Notes: generated by a model from the letters alone, not told the origin. A stretch of DNA of 64,000 nt from Diplodia intermedia (GCA_021495925.1 JAKEKT010000045.1:124001-188000), one strand, 5' to 3'; counted from the first letter of the stretch, positions 41,692-53,472 are shown. A program made the numbers and translations.

Positions 41692-42961
41692 CTACACCTG
41701 CTCCGTACTGTCGTTCCGCCGCGCTTCCACTCTCTCCCTCGAGTTCTGTTTTTGAATATCGCGGTCGAAGAAACGCTTCATGCCCAGCCAGGGGCTGTTG
41801 ACCGGACTCGGCCCGGTGAAGACGAGGGCGTCGTAGAAGAAACTACCGGCGACGGCGCCGACGAAAGGCATGAGCAGCGGCACCCAGAAGTAGTAGTTGC
41901 CCGTCGTCCACACCTCGCGCGGATAGCCGACGGCGCTGGAGAGCAGGCGGCCGGAGAAGTCGAGGGCGGGGTTGCACGCGCCACTGTTTGGAATGCCGTC
42001 AGAAGATGAGCTCGTTTGGAAAAGATGGGGATACAAGCACTTACCCGGTTTCCCAGCCGAAGGCGACGCCGACGCCGTAGAAGAGGAAGAACATGGCGAG
42101 CGGGAAGAAGTTGCCGCCGGCCTTGGAGATACCGTTGTTGTAGTCGTCCTTGAGCGCGAAGACGACGGCGGTGATGAGGCCGGACGGGATGATGACGGAG
42201 AAGACCTGCGACGCCTGCGGCACGAACGTCTGCGGGTACGTCGCCATGATCTGCGCGGTGGCCTTGGCCGCGGGCGGCACGAGGCGCGCGCCCGGCCCCG
42301 AGTACCAGTCGATGGCGGCGATGTAGTTGCCGTACACCATGGCGTTGGCGACGAACGCCCCGAGCAGCTGCGCCAGCACGATGGACGGGAACGACTTCCA
42401 CGGCAGCCCGCGGAAGAGACATGCTGTCAGTGTGATGGCCGGGTTGAGGTACGAGCCCGAGTCGCCCGAGATGTAGATGCCCAGCATGACGCCGATGCCC
42501 GTGCTGGTTGAGAGAGCAGGTTAGCTTACGACGATTGCTTTTGTTTGGTGAAGTCACACGACTTACCCCCACGGCACCGACATGAAGGAGCCGTAACCGA
42601 AGCCGCCCGGTGCGGTCTCCATGCCGGCGCTCAGCGTCGCCTGCGCGATGCTGCCGTTGTAGAAACACGACAGCACCATGACGCCCAGGAACTCGGCGAA
42701 CGGCTCCTGCAGCGTCTGCCGGATCCTCGACCACATAAGGTGCTCGGCACCCGAGAAGTGGCGCTTGGGCGGCATGTTGTCGTCGAGACCGACCAGGGCA
42801 CGTGCGCTGCGCCGGCGGTGACGATGTCCTGCACCGCCATGGTCGGATTGAGACGGCGATAGGGGAGGGCCCTTGTAGTGCGGAGTGCTCGAGTTGTCGT
42901 CGGATTGGATGGCCGTGTCTGGGGAATCCAGGTCCCACGTGAGGTTGCTGTTGGGCGGCAT
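41692..42961 (-). CDS. Aquaglyceroporin / MIP channel
   Basis: Three exons: 42961-42567, 42503-42045 and 41983-41692; 381 residues, frame exact. After about 85 cytosolic residues the six-helix MIP fold begins (EPFAEFLGVMVLSCFYNGSI). The first NPA box is in GSYLNPAITLTACLF (half-helix B), preceded by GIGVMLGIYISGDSG. The second is GACNPALDFSGRLLSS, formed across the last intron. The Asp that follows the second box (NPxxD, here NPALD) is the mark of glycerol-conducting members. The likely role is glycerol or water flux across the plasma membrane. The C-terminal tail is charged (KRFFDRDIQKQNSRERVEAR). Confidence 0.92.
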
Positions 42962-44458
42962 GTTGTTGCTTGCAGGGGGAAGGGGGAATGGTGATTTTCA
43001 GGATTGACTGCAGCAAACACGGGAAAGGTTATATGCGATTTTCGCATTTCGCCCTGGGATTTGCCCATGGGAAAATTTTTCGGCATGGTTTGATTTTTTT
43101 TCGCGGTGACGTTCGTCTTCCCCGATGACGACACATGCGAGATCATGGATCGGTGTCGCGTTGGCTCATCGGACCTTTTCTGGCGAGATGTCAGATACCA
43201 GATATCAGATAGCCGTTGATGGGACCCACTTGCCACGGAACGTATGCCGGTGGCGAGGCGCGCCGCAACTACTGAAATTAATAATATCCAACCGTGTCAG
43301 CCTCCTGTTTCGCTGCTGCGTGGGCGGACCGAACCAGACTTTGACTGTCATTGCATCGTCATGCCCGAAACACTTTCAGGAGTCGCCTCATGTTCTCGAC
43401 CGGCCGGCAGCTGCAGATGGCGCCAGCATATTCCTTCTTTGTAGTGGGCCGCGCGAACTACAATAGTGGGGACGGGCTGTTTCCCTGGCACTGAAACATT
43501 TGTTGCTGGCGATCCCATGTGCGGTGGGTGCCCCGGTGGAAGCGCTTCCCGTTAGCCCCGTAACGGGGACAAGAAGGTAGACGTGCGACGTGCGTTTTTT
43601 TGGTGGGTCCGGTTGCGACGAGGTTTGTCCGGGTGGCAGGTGTAGCCCGATTGGAAAGGGATGGCGTTCTGGTCCAGGGAAAAAGTTCACCCGTTGATGA
43701 CGACGTCCCCTCATCCCCTCGGTATTACTACTCCATGATTGAATCCTGACGAATTGATTCAGACGGTGGAGTTGGTGTTGGGCTGGAGTTTGCTTGAGAG
43801 GCGGTCGGTGGACTACAGATGGTATGCTCATAGTGCATTTCACAGCCGTCTTATCGCAATTTTCTGCTTGTTTCCCCTCCGGAGATATGAGAGGTTGAGC
43901 AAGCTCTGTCAGTTATCTTGCATTTGGACCGCATTTGTTGATGCGTGCGTAGCTGCCGATGCTTGGCCTAACAACAGTTTCCGGTTGTCGTTCACGAAGC
44001 CCTCGGTGACTTCTCTTTATTGCAGCTTACATAGAGTCGTCTCATACCGTGCGATAAGTGCTCCATGCAAAATGACGCAATATCAGTGTTGCCAAAATCC
44101 AGTCTTAAGCGTTCAAAAATATGGAGACAATTCGGAGCCTTCTCCGGTAACGGCATGCCCCACGCCGCTTCGGAGGAGGTGGAGACAACCTGAGGGGCTT
44201 CAAAGCCGATTTGATGATACCGACGCAGGTAAATACCATTCGAGAAGCTGTACCGACTTGCATACATACGGCGGCCTCGTGATCAGTTGGTCAACTGCGG
44301 CAGTGTAGAATTTGCCCCAACCACTAAAGCCATAAAATCTCCACCCATCCCATACTACGTTCTACATCTGATTTCTATTACCTCCGCCTGTATTTTCCTT
44401 CCCCTTCCTAATATCGACCCTCTTTTTTTCAATGCAAACTGTTCTAAGCTTCACTTGA
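42962..44458. other. Intergenic region upstream of the aquaporin and HET loci
   Basis: About 1.5 kb without a supportable gene. The part from about 44130 resembles the DNA upstream of the second HET gene (44750-44940). Matching words include GGAGCCT..CCGGT (about 44135 and 44755) and GTTGGTCA.CTGCGGCAG (about 44286 and 44822). Confidence 0.5.
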
Positions 44459-44653
44459 GATGTTTTGCACGATGTGCGGATTCGTTTTCCAACACTCTGC
44501 TTCTCCGAGTAGATTGGAACTAGAATCGTGTTTCGAAAGCGCTGGTTGGATGGCGCTAGCTTGGAGCCTTGGGAGCAGCTTGTCCAATGGGATGCTGCTG
44601 CTGGCTTCTCATCGCAAACTATCCAAGCCACGGGAAAAGAGGAAGCGGTGTGA
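44459..44653 (+). pseudogene. Chimeric remnant: HET start plus Ada-type 3' end
   Basis: 44459-44517 copies the first coding bases of the HET gene at 44989: it codes MFCTMCGFVFQHSASPSRL where the HET gene codes MPCNVCGFDFQQLDSPTRL. Then 44549-44653 matches the 3' end of the Ada-type gene at 38800 (about 90% over some 50 bases), coding DGASLEPWEQLVQWDAAA followed by a different tail and a stop. The two parts are in different frames, so no intact protein results. It looks like a truncated duplicate joined to the tail of a lost Ada-type paralogue. Confidence 0.7.
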
Positions 44654-44949
44654 AATCAGTTGGTTTACCAGCCGTTCCTAAACCGCAAGACCGGAATAAT
44701 GCCAGTATATCATACTTTTCTATGGCTGAAAGTTCGATGATGTGAAGGGAATCCGGAGCCTGGTCCGGTCACGAATCTACATTTAGAGCTGCATGCATAT
44801 CGTGTAACCGTAAGCACATGAGTTGGTCACCTGCGGCAGGGAAATTTTTTCACGGTCGTAAGAGAAAGAACACCATCTTTTCGTCTCATTCGATTCTTGC
44901 GTCCCATCGTTGATCCCTTCATTCATCATTGCTTTGCTACAACCTGGGG

Positions 44950-46989
44950 ATGTCACTGTCGCCAGAAACGTCGCGTGCTTCGTCAGAGATGCCATGCAAC
45001 GTATGCGGATTCGATTTCCAACAACTTGATTCTCCGACCCGACTCTTGGATCCGGAAAACGATTGCACATTCAAGAACGGTATCCTGAGGCTCAACCTCC
45101 GGGATCATGGCTTTCGCGAGGCGATTGAACAGCGCTGTTGGTTTTGTGTCATGATTCGTAATGCTCTGCTTGGGTGGAACTGGGTACACGGTGGAGAGTG
45201 GCTCTCTGAAAATAGACCCGGGAAGTTTCAGGTGATTGACAGAGTGGAGGTTTACCGTATGAATGATGAAACCGACGAAGTCATCGTTCGTGCGTTTAAT
45301 TTTCGGCCGTTGCTGGGACATTGTTTCAGCATTATTGGTATGTACCATTCTGATCGCAACTTACGAACTAGGCACTAAAAAAAACCAGGAAATGAAATAC
45401 CATGGCCTCCAAAGCTCAAGCCATTGCATTCATCACGAACGCCTCAACTTTTGAACCCTTCCCTGCATTCGCAGCTCGAGCAAGCCCGTGCTTGGCTGCA
45501 ACGGTGCTGCCGCGAGCATCCGGAATGTGAGCTGCCAAGGTGCTCGCCGAAACGCCTTCTTTGGATACGGGAAGAGAGTGGTGCGTTAGCTATCAAGCTG
45601 TGCAATCCCAAGGATACAGTGGACGGATATGCTCCTCTGTCAGCTCATTAGGCTACTTCAGACAGGTATGCCTGTTTGAGCTACTGCTGGGGCAGCTCGA
45701 AACACACCAGGACCATGCAGCGCAACTGCACAAGGCATTTCGAAATCATCGACACCAAGGAGCTCCCGAAGACGATATGGGAGGCCGTCCAAGTTTGTTG
45801 GGCACTACACGTTCCGTATCTATGGGTTGATGCACTTTGCATCGTACAAGATGATCCGAACGACTGGGCCGCTGAATGTGCCAGAATGGGCGACATATAT
45901 TCCGGCGCTTACGTGACGATCGCAGCCATGAATGGGAGTGATTCTGAAGGAGGATTGCTACACATAAAGTCCTTGAAGGTGGCCTGTCTCGATGTACGAC
46001 TACCGACAGGTGCCGTCGTTGAAGCCATAGTCAAACTTCCGCCGAGACATCTCCACGCATTCGTACCGTCTCCTGACGAAGCGAGAAAGAAATGGCCACT
46101 TATCACTCGAGGATGGGTGGACCAAGAGCTACTCCTGTCTCCAAGAATACTGCTCTTTGAAGCCAATGAGCTGTCTTTCGAATGCCGGAATGGTACCTGG
46201 TGCGAGTGTGGAGCCAACCAAGGCACATTGTCTTATGGAACCAACCGGATTGGGAGAGTGAATATGGGATACGTTGAAGATGTGTCACTTTCAGACTCAC
46301 ATGCTCTGGCTGTCTGGTACAACATCGTCGAGAAGTATTCTGGGAAGGATCTCACACACGCGAGCGACCGCTTACCCGCACTTTCAGCCATTGCGTCAAA
46401 GTTCTCAAGGTGTGGCTGGAAATACTACGCAGGGCTTTGGGGCCACGACTTAATCGAGGGTCTGGCCTGGTACCGCATCGAACCATCTTTGGAAATCCTG
46501 GATATGCAACGTAGTGCACCGTCATGGTCGTGGGCAGCAATGTCAAGCAGAGTTTATTTCGCATACATCGATTCACACGGCATACGAAAGGAAAGGCAAG
46601 CAGAGGACGTCGATGTTGCGAGAATATCGGTTGCTGAGTACACGCTTGAGAACGATTCCAACAAGTTTGGAGCCGTGTCAAAAGGCCGATTAGACGCAAC
46701 AGGTTTTCTCATACCTGCGAAATTGAAGAAGAGAAATTCCAATGGAACAGACACATACGGACTAAACTTGAAAAGCGGGTATGTTTTTCTCGATGGCAAA
46801 TTACCAGAAGATGTCGAGAACGGTCTATTGGGAAGCGACGCTTACGTATATTGTTTTCCTCTTACGCGGACTTGCCACTTGGTTTTGCGACTGGTTGACG
46901 AGGACGAAAATTTGTATGAAAGAATAGGACTATTGAGATATGCTCCTGGCTTCGAAGGCAGGAAAGAGGCTAGAATATTCATCGAGTAG
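44950..46989 (+). CDS. HET-domain protein, second copy in window
   Basis: Frame-consistent model: 44950-45337, 45389-45580 and 45662-46989; 635 residues. The start could also be 44929 or 44989 (MPCNVCGFDFQQ). The first intron is clear (GTATGT, CACTAA, ACCAG). The second (81 bases, donor GTGCGT, acceptor TTCAG) is less certain, because its 5' part is in frame and codes KLCNPKDTVDGYAPLS, a typical lead into a HET domain, before hitting a stop. Downstream the domain is complete: RYACLSYCWGSSKHTRTM, PYLWVDALCIVQDDPNDW and ITRGWVDQELLLSPRILLF. The C-terminus ends YERIGLLRYAPGFEGRKEAR. The role is expected to be in fungal non-self recognition and cell death. The gene is less than 65% GC-biased at third positions, unlike its neighbours at 38.8-42.9 kb, which supports an accessory origin. 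Confidence 0.82.
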
Positions 46990-47127
46990 TTTTTCTCCAA
47001 ACTTATGTTTAAAACACCCAAATGACCTGATTCAATTGTGCATAAGGACAAAGAGCCGCTGGAAAGACTCGCAGCGTGCTACCATTTTTGCCCACCCCGT
47101 ACAGAATGGTCCACACTTTCTCAACAA

Positions 47128-49229
47128 TCAAACCTTCCTATCCTTCCTCTCCCGGAAGCACATCCCCAACGGCGGCGGCGCCAGCGTCCACGTACACAGC
47201 AGACTCGCCTCGAAATCCTTCCCATCCCGCGCCGACGCGAAGCGGATATTGTACCGCAGCGCCAGCCGCGCCAACACGCTCCGCATCTCCCAATACGCCA
47301 GCTGCTTGCCCACACAGCCGTACATCCCTACATCACTCACCTGTCAGCAAACCACCATCTCCATCCCCCACCAACGAGAAAGCAACGAAACGCAATGCAC
47401 TCACCAACCTGAAACGGGAAAAACGCGCCCCTCATCCCAGCCCTCCCCTTCCCCTCATCATCGATCCACCGCTCCGGCACAAACTCCCCCGGCCGCTCGA
47501 AATACCTCTCGTCGCGCTGCACCACCCACTGCGGCATCCACACGTGCACGCCCCCGGGGACGTACAAACCATCATCGACCCGCAACCCCTCCGGCGGCGT
47601 CACCCGCGGCGTCCCGCACGGCACGGGCGGCTTCAGCCGCAATGTCTCGTCGATGACGGCGTCGAGCAGCGGCACGTTGCGCACCGCGTCGTGCGTGAAG
47701 GCCGCGTCGCCGCCGGGGACGGCGGCGTCGATGGCGCGTTGGAGCGCGGTGTAGATGCGGGGGTTGGCGGCGAGGTGGTAGAGGGCGTTGGTTAGGGTGC
47801 TGTAGGTCGTGTCGCTGCGGGGGACGGGGTTAGATGGGGGAGGGAGAGGGGGGAGGGGGGAGGGGGACATACGCGCCGGCGATGACGAGGGATTGCCCGT
47901 CGGAGTGTAGGGCGCGCAGTGTGGGCGCGGCGGTGGGCCCGCCGGCTTCGAAGGTGCGGATTAGCCAGGACATGACGTCTCGTGGCGGCGGCGGCGGGGG
48001 CTGGTCGGCGGCGGCTGGCTTGGACGACTGCGTCTTGAGCGTCTGCCATCATCCGTCGTCAGCAACGCGATCTGCAGAAATGAAGAAGAAGAAGAAGAGA
48101 AGGAAGGAAGAAATCCACACGCACCTCCCTCTTCTCGTCCACCAAGCCCGTGCAATACGCGCGGAACACGCCCATCGCGCCCGCGCTGTCCGCGCCCGGC
48201 ATGTTCTTCAGCATGTTGATGAGCCACGGCACGGGGAACAGCACGCCCAGCGCGCGCATCGACCGGCGCAGGCCCTTGATCGCCGGGTTCTCCCTCGTCG
48301 CCGACAGGCTGCCAAAGTCCCGGCCGAACGCCACCACCCCCATCAGGTCGTACGCCAGCATCGCCACCATGTCGGTCGCGTTGACGCGCTGCCCGCGCTC
48401 GCACGCCAGCGCGTCTAGGAAGAGCGTGATCGTGGACTGCATGTCGGCGTCGTACTTGGCGATTTCTGCGGTTCGTGTTGGGTGTTAGTGGGGGTGGGAG
48501 GGAGAGCGGGATGGGGAGGATGTATATGTGGATGTATGTACCATTCAGACTGAGCCCTTTCTCCCACGGCTTCCGTCGCAGGCGGTGGTCGTCCAGGTCG
48601 CGCGTCTCGATCATGCCGACCTGCGTGCGGTCCCAGCCTGCTTGCTGGTACAAGACGGTCTTGCGGCATTGCGCGATCTGCGGCAGCGCCGACGCGCGCG
48701 TGATGGAGAGCTCGCGGGGGCCTGCAGCGGCGGAGGAGGAGCTGTCGCGTCAGTCGCGTCGTCACCACTGCACACACATGATGAGCCCGGCAGATTTTGT
48801 TCAGTACGCACCCACGCGAACGACGTCGCCGTATTTCTTGTGCAGCTCCTCCAGCACGAGGTGGTACTGCAGGTCTTTGGAGGATTTGTACACGCTCCAG
48901 AACCGCGTCAGCCTGGCGGCGAACGGACCGGGGAAGCGGCGCAGGCGGTGGAAGAAGGCGCGGTACACGAGCATGGAGATGGCCAGGCTGAGGGCGAAGC
49001 TCGTCGCCGAGGTTGCGAGGTCCTTCGCGGCGGCGGCGGGCGCCGAGTGGTACAGGTGCACGTCGGCGTAGAAGATGGCGGCCCCGACGGCGGCGAAGCT
49101 GCCCAGCATGGGCCAGACCAGCAGGTCGAGGATCTCGATATATTGCACGAATGCGTGGAAGGCTAGGGCGGCCACGGCCGAGGCCAGCCAGAGGTTGGCT
49201 TTGTGTTTGTCGGGTGTGGGTCCTTCCAT
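47128..49229 (-). CDS. Cytochrome P450 monooxygenase, membrane-bound
   Basis: Six exons: 49229-48812, 48721-48542, 48465-48125, 48042-47873, 47814-47405 and 47327-47128; 572 residues, frame exact. The N-terminus has up to three hydrophobic segments (residues about 12-110) for ER anchoring. The entry block is RFPGPFAARLTRFWSVYKS. The I-helix is AGADTTYSTL (368-377), formed across an intron; the K-helix ExxR is ETLR (426-429); then PERW. The haem loop is PFQVGMYGCVGKQLA with C511, also spanning an intron. The GMYGCVG form and the N-terminal layout fit fungal benzoate-4-monooxygenase / tryprostatin B 6-hydroxylase-like P450s. The substrate cannot be predicted. A Pro run (about residues 322-330) lies in the G-H region. 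No secondary-metabolite backbone gene lies within the window. Confidence 0.93.
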
Positions 49230-50114
49230 TGTCGCGACCGGTGCTGGAGGGAAAGTGTGAGGTCGAGAGAGGGTTGGAGCGGGGCATGGGCGGGCAATTT
49301 GTAGTACAGCTTGTGTGATGCATAACATCACGCACGATTGGTGTCTTGTCCTTGTAAGCACTAGTGCGATCGTCTGGGACTTACTGCTTCGGGAAAGTCA
49401 GCTCCCCACTCACAACCTCTTTGATGTACGGCTTCTCTGCCGAGGATGCACGATGCAACGCAGATCTGGAGTCGCACCACGTTGCCTGCCGATTTGTGGA
49501 GGAACGGAGAGAGTCAAGTCGTCTCCACCTGGAGAGCACGAATCATCGCCTATCGTTGCCGTGAACAACAACATGCGCCCAGCCCGCAATTCTTCCTTCC
49601 CCGTGGAGTCTGACGTAAGAAAGCGGCACAGGCGAACAAATGCCAGCGCCAAATCTCCACCATGAAACCAAGACGCTGCACATTTTCCGCCAATCCCGGC
49701 CCTCGTCCCACTCCTCCACAGAGGCTTGCCGAGATAGATCAAAATCAGCTACTAAACACCCCTAAAAGATGCAGCTTGGATGAGAGGATCGAATACGTGC
49801 GACGAATCGTTCTCAATGGTTCAGGCAAGAAATGTGGCGGTTGCAGGTAGGAGGCTCGGCGGTCTACTCACACTGACGTCACACTCTTCAGGGTCCGTCT
49901 CATATGACAGTTGCGATGGAGGACCCTGTGAAAAATTCGAAGAGGGTATCTGGCAGTACCAAGATGACCTACTGTCATCCTTCTCCACTCATCATTCTTT
50001 GCACGGCGATTACAGCACTCTATATCTCATCCATTTGATTTGACGCTCGGTCATCCCGTGCGAGACGCAGTCACTCCCATACGACTCACCAGCCAGTCGA
50101 CAGAACCTATCACC
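49230..50114. promoter_or_regulatory. Divergent promoter of P450 and coiled-coil protein genes
   Basis: About 885 bases between divergent starts. No gene supported; short open frames (49315, 49780) have no recognisable feature. Confidence 0.45.
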
Positions 50115-51119
50115 ATGGACGCCAGATTGCAAGCCCTGCAGACCGAGGTCATGCACCGCCTCGCCGTCATGATACCGCTCCACCAGCTCAACGAGACAAA
50201 CACGCGCCAGGACCAGGCCATCGCCCGGCTGGATCAGGCCGTAATCCAGCTAGAGCAGGCCGTCGCCTCTCGGAGCAACGACCTCGAGGAGCGAGTAGCC
50301 GCCTTGGAAGACAGGCTCACCAACAAGCATGACCGCCTCATCCAAACATTCGACGCCGATGCCGCCTTGGACAACCGCGCCATCGTCAAGCACGACCCCA
50401 TCCCCAACGAGCGTGACCGCCTCCAATCACTCGACGACGCCGTAGCCGCTCTGCTGCAACGCGCCAACAACGCGCGCGACAGCGTCAGCAACGTGCGCGT
50501 CCGCCTCAACGAATTCATCACCGCCGCCATCACCAACAACCTCGGCGATCCCGCAATACCACCACCACCACCACCACAAGGCATCTTAGACATCCCATTG
50601 ACACCGCAATCCACCCTCCGCGACTGGCTCGTCCCCGTCGACGACGACAACGACGGCTCCGCCGACGAACACGCGGCCGCAGACCGCTGCCTTACATGGG
50701 AACTCCCCGCCCCCATGCGCACATCCCTCCGACCAACCCTCCGCGAACGCCTGCGCACAGACCGCGACCGCTGCCACCGCCACCGCCGCAGCGACGACGT
50801 CTCCGCCGCCGCATTCTTCGTACCCCACGCCTCCCTCGACGCCCGCGGCACGCGCCTCTGGATCGTCGACGACCCGCGCGAGCGCTGCTGGTTCGTCGTC
50901 GTGCGCCGGGGCGAGAGGACGTGGGTGTCGACCAGGCAGCCCATGGTCGTTGTGGATGAGGATGGGGAGACGGCGCTGCGGTTTGATGGGATGGATGGCG
51001 GGGAGGGGGTGGTGGTGCGGTTGGATTTTGATGCTGGGGTTAATGGGTGTTTGGAGGAGTATGCGTGGGAGAAGTGGAAGGGGGAGATTGTGGCGGCGTG
51101 GGCGAGGGGGATGCCTTGA
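50115..51119 (+). CDS. Unknown coiled-coil protein
   Basis: Single exon, 334 residues. The ATG at 50115 sits in CACCATGG, an excellent context. Residues about 1-150 are a long amphipathic coiled coil (for example IARLDQAVIQLEQAVASRSN and LEERVAALEDRLTNKHDRL). A Pro run near residues 157-163 leads to a second part with alternating strands (TRLWIVDDPRERCWFVVVRR, then VVVRLDFDAGV), possibly a small beta domain. No known domain recognised. Codon and base composition shift from mixed to strongly G-rich after about 50900. It may be a lineage-specific protein. Confidence 0.65.
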   Translation: MDARLQALQTEVMHRLAVMIPLHQLNETNTRQDQAIARLDQAVIQLEQAVASRSNDLEERVAALEDRLTNKHDRLIQTFDADAALDNRAIVKHDPIPNERDRLQSLDDAVAALLQRANNARDSVSNVRVRLNEFITAAITNNLGDPAIPPPPPPQGILDIPLTPQSTLRDWLVPVDDDNDGSADEHAAADRCLTWELPAPMRTSLRPTLRERLRTDRDRCHRHRRSDDVSAAAFFVPHASLDARGTRLWIVDDPRERCWFVVVRRGERTWVSTRQPMVVVDEDGETALRFDGMDGGEGVVVRLDFDAGVNGCLEEYAWEKWKGEIVAAWARGMP

Positions 51120-51727
51120 TCTTGATGCGGGTGGGCGGGAGGCGTGGTTGGGCGGTGTGCTGGGGGTTTTTTTTTTCCGCGCTCGGCGGGAGGGCGTTTG
51201 GTCGGTTGATTTGGGTCGGCGGCGTTGGGTGAGAGGTGGTGCGGTGGAAGTGGAGGACGCAGCGTTTGATGGCTTATTTGGTGGAACTGGTTTCGTCGCA
51301 ATGAACGCTGTTTGGTCATGAGGTGGGGTGAACTCTACGGACGTGACCATGGATGGTACTCTTGCGGCGTCGCTTGCTGTGCCATCGAGAAAATCTCGTA
51401 CCGCTTCCCAGATGCGCTCCACTGCTGTGTGATTCACCGCGTGCACCGCTGGCGCTGTAGAAGTGAGATGCAAGTCCCCATTCCAGTAGCTCAGTCACAT
51501 CATGACCGGCGCGCTGCTGCCCGATTCCGCTGTGATTCCCGGAACGGGTACCTAGGTACCTCGAATGCGGCAAGCTAACAGTTTGGTAATCCTGGACCAG
51601 GTCCATTTCGAGAAGCTCTCACGGCTGTTTCCGCTCGCGCCACCCGTCTCATATCGAACCGACCCTGCACACTTCGAGAAACCAGGTAAGGCCATCAGAA
51701 CACCTACGGCAACAATGTGTTGTCGTG
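51120..51727. other. Gap within the orphan-ORF island
   Basis: No gene supported. Short open frames only. Confidence 0.45.
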
Positions 51728-52420
51728 ATGTCCGCGGCTGCTGTTCCACCTTATACTCTTCCGCCGCGGTCTGAGAACCGAGGTTCACTTGGCAGGCCTA
51801 CCCACGGCAACAGTTTGTTGTCGTTATCAAGATACCATCATCATGCCAACCATGGTGAAGATGTCGAAGGCACGATCCATGTCAGGCCATCGCAATTGCC
51901 TGGTATTCTCGAATTGCGCGGTCCATTGCTCGAAGTCGATCCTTTTCCGGGTCAGTATGTTCTCCATATCGTTGATTTCCCGGACGAGCTTGTTTTTCCG
52001 TTCCACGTTGTTGTCCAGAATCCTTTCCGTCTGTGCGTGTGCTTCCGCAAATTGCGCTTGCGGATGGAAGCAGAGTGCAACTCTCCGGGGATGCAGAGAA
52101 AGATTGAGGAGCTACGGGCCACTGTGCAAGAAGTCAAGGAGACCTTCGTCCGCCACCTTGGATTGCCAGAGTGGATTTTGGACGATACGAAGCTTCATGC
52201 GGCGGATCAAGCGGTGACGGCCGCCGAGGAGCGAGAGGCTCGTGGACCACTCTTTGGACACGATTACCTCCGTTCAGACCCGAACGCAGCTCAGGAAGAG
52301 GCCATTTCGCTCCGGGACCTGGCAAAACAACGGAGCATCACCATCGGGAGGTTGGGCAAGGAGGAACTTGCCGCAGAAGAGATAAAGGAGCGGTACAGGA
52401 AACAATTGCAGAAGAGATAA
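51728..52420 (+). CDS. Hypothetical protein, frame cut by a 35-bp tandem duplication
   Basis: Open frame of 230 residues from MSAAAVPPYTLPPRSENRG. The first half is not distinctive and may include unspliced non-coding sequence. From about residue 110 it is a charged helical segment (RLRMEAECNSPGMQRKIEEL, later EELAAEEIKERYRKQLQKR). It stops at 52420 because a 35-bp unit is tandemly duplicated just there (52374-52443). With one unit the frame would run on through VRVRRVSALFVEG to a stop near 52653. No domain recognised. The start and exon structure are uncertain. Confidence 0.4.
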   Translation: MSAAAVPPYTLPPRSENRGSLGRPTHGNSLLSLSRYHHHANHGEDVEGTIHVRPSQLPGILELRGPLLEVDPFPGQYVLHIVDFPDELVFPFHVVVQNPFRLCVCFRKLRLRMEAECNSPGMQRKIEELRATVQEVKETFVRHLGLPEWILDDTKLHAADQAVTAAEEREARGPLFGHDYLRSDPNAAQEEAISLRDLAKQRSITIGRLGKEELAAEEIKERYRKQLQKR

Positions 52421-52443
52421 AGAAGCGGTACAGGAAACAGTTG
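52374..52443 (+). repeat. 35-bp tandem duplication
   Basis: Two adjacent copies of a 35-bp unit beginning GCAGAAGAGATAAAG and ending GTACAGGAAACARTT, differing at two positions. Because 35 is not a multiple of three, the duplication shifts the frame of the surrounding ORF and brings a stop at 52418-52420. Confidence 0.9.
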
Positions 52444-52798
52444 CAGAAAGTGCGCGTTCGCAGAGTCAGCGCTCTCTTTGTGGAAGGCGCGTCGCTGCCT
52501 CTTTCCGGCGGCGAGCCGGGCCAGGATAATCGTCGGGCTCCGTCAGCGCGTCTAGGTCGCGCACCGCGCACAAGATATTTTCGCCACCCTCCCTTCGACT
52601 TTCCTCCCAACAACCACCAACTCCGGCTCGAAAGTCTACCTACTTCCGATTAAACCTTCAAGGCTCGGCCATCGTGCCTGCCGTCCGACAGCATGTCGCA
52701 ACCACAAAAACAGTAGGCAGTCACCTCATACCTCCTCTCACGTCAACTCTATCGCTGATCACCTGCACCGCCAGATCCATAACAAGAACACCGCTATC

Positions 52799-53167
52799 AT
52801 GTCCACCGTCATCAGCGACGACTGGATCGAAACCATGAGCCTGACTTGGCTCAAAAAGTCCGACCTGAAGGCGTCTCTGAAGTCTTCGCATGACAAGCTG
52901 GAGCAAGTCCAGGAGCTGTCCGACAAGCACCACCACGACTTCCTCATAATCACGAAGATCGGGACCATCAGCAACGGGATCAACAACGAAGCGCTGAAGC
53001 AGATCCACCAGAAGGCATGCACCGAGACTATTATCGCCTTGCAGATGAAGTTCCATGCCGCAATGAAGGAACTCCTTGGAGCAGGTTCCTGCTCAACCAA
53101 CGAGCATGCCAACAACTTCTCGTTGATTCGTAAACAGCGGCAAATTAGATGGACTAAAGCAGGATGA
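52799..53167 (+). CDS. Hypothetical small helical protein
   Basis: Single open frame of 122 residues starting MSTVISDDWIETMSLTWL in a good ATG context (ATCATGT). Mostly helical with a coiled-coil stretch (SLKSSHDKLEQVQELSDKHH). No domain recognised and no neighbour suggests a role. It could be a real orphan gene or part of the same degraded locus as the ORF ending at 52420. Confidence 0.4.
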   Translation: MSTVISDDWIETMSLTWLKKSDLKASLKSSHDKLEQVQELSDKHHHDFLIITKIGTISNGINNEALKQIHQKACTETIIALQMKFHAAMKELLGAGSCSTNEHANNFSLIRKQRQIRWTKAG

Positions 53168-53472
53168 CTAAGAAAATGCATGGATCATGTGGAAAAGAAA
53201 TTGAGAAGAGTGTCCAGACCCTGCAAGGACGGAAAACTCAGGCGTGTCGGCATTTTCTTTCCACAGCGACGCGTTCACTCCGACTATGCCGACAGCTGCT
53301 CACCAACTTCACCGTTCCAACCCAATCTCCCCACAACTCCGAAAATCTCGGCGCTTCTTATCAGCGATGCTGAAGCAGAGATAAAGCGCAGTGGGCCGTT
53401 GTTGCGACAAGTCTCCATTGGTATCCGCCCTCGTCCTTCCCAATTCTCCGATGAACCCGCCCGAATCCATCA

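Noticed and set aside
43739..44308. Plus-strand frame of 189 residues
   Set aside because: Composition unlike coding, no domain; its end overlaps DNA duplicated from the HET promoter.
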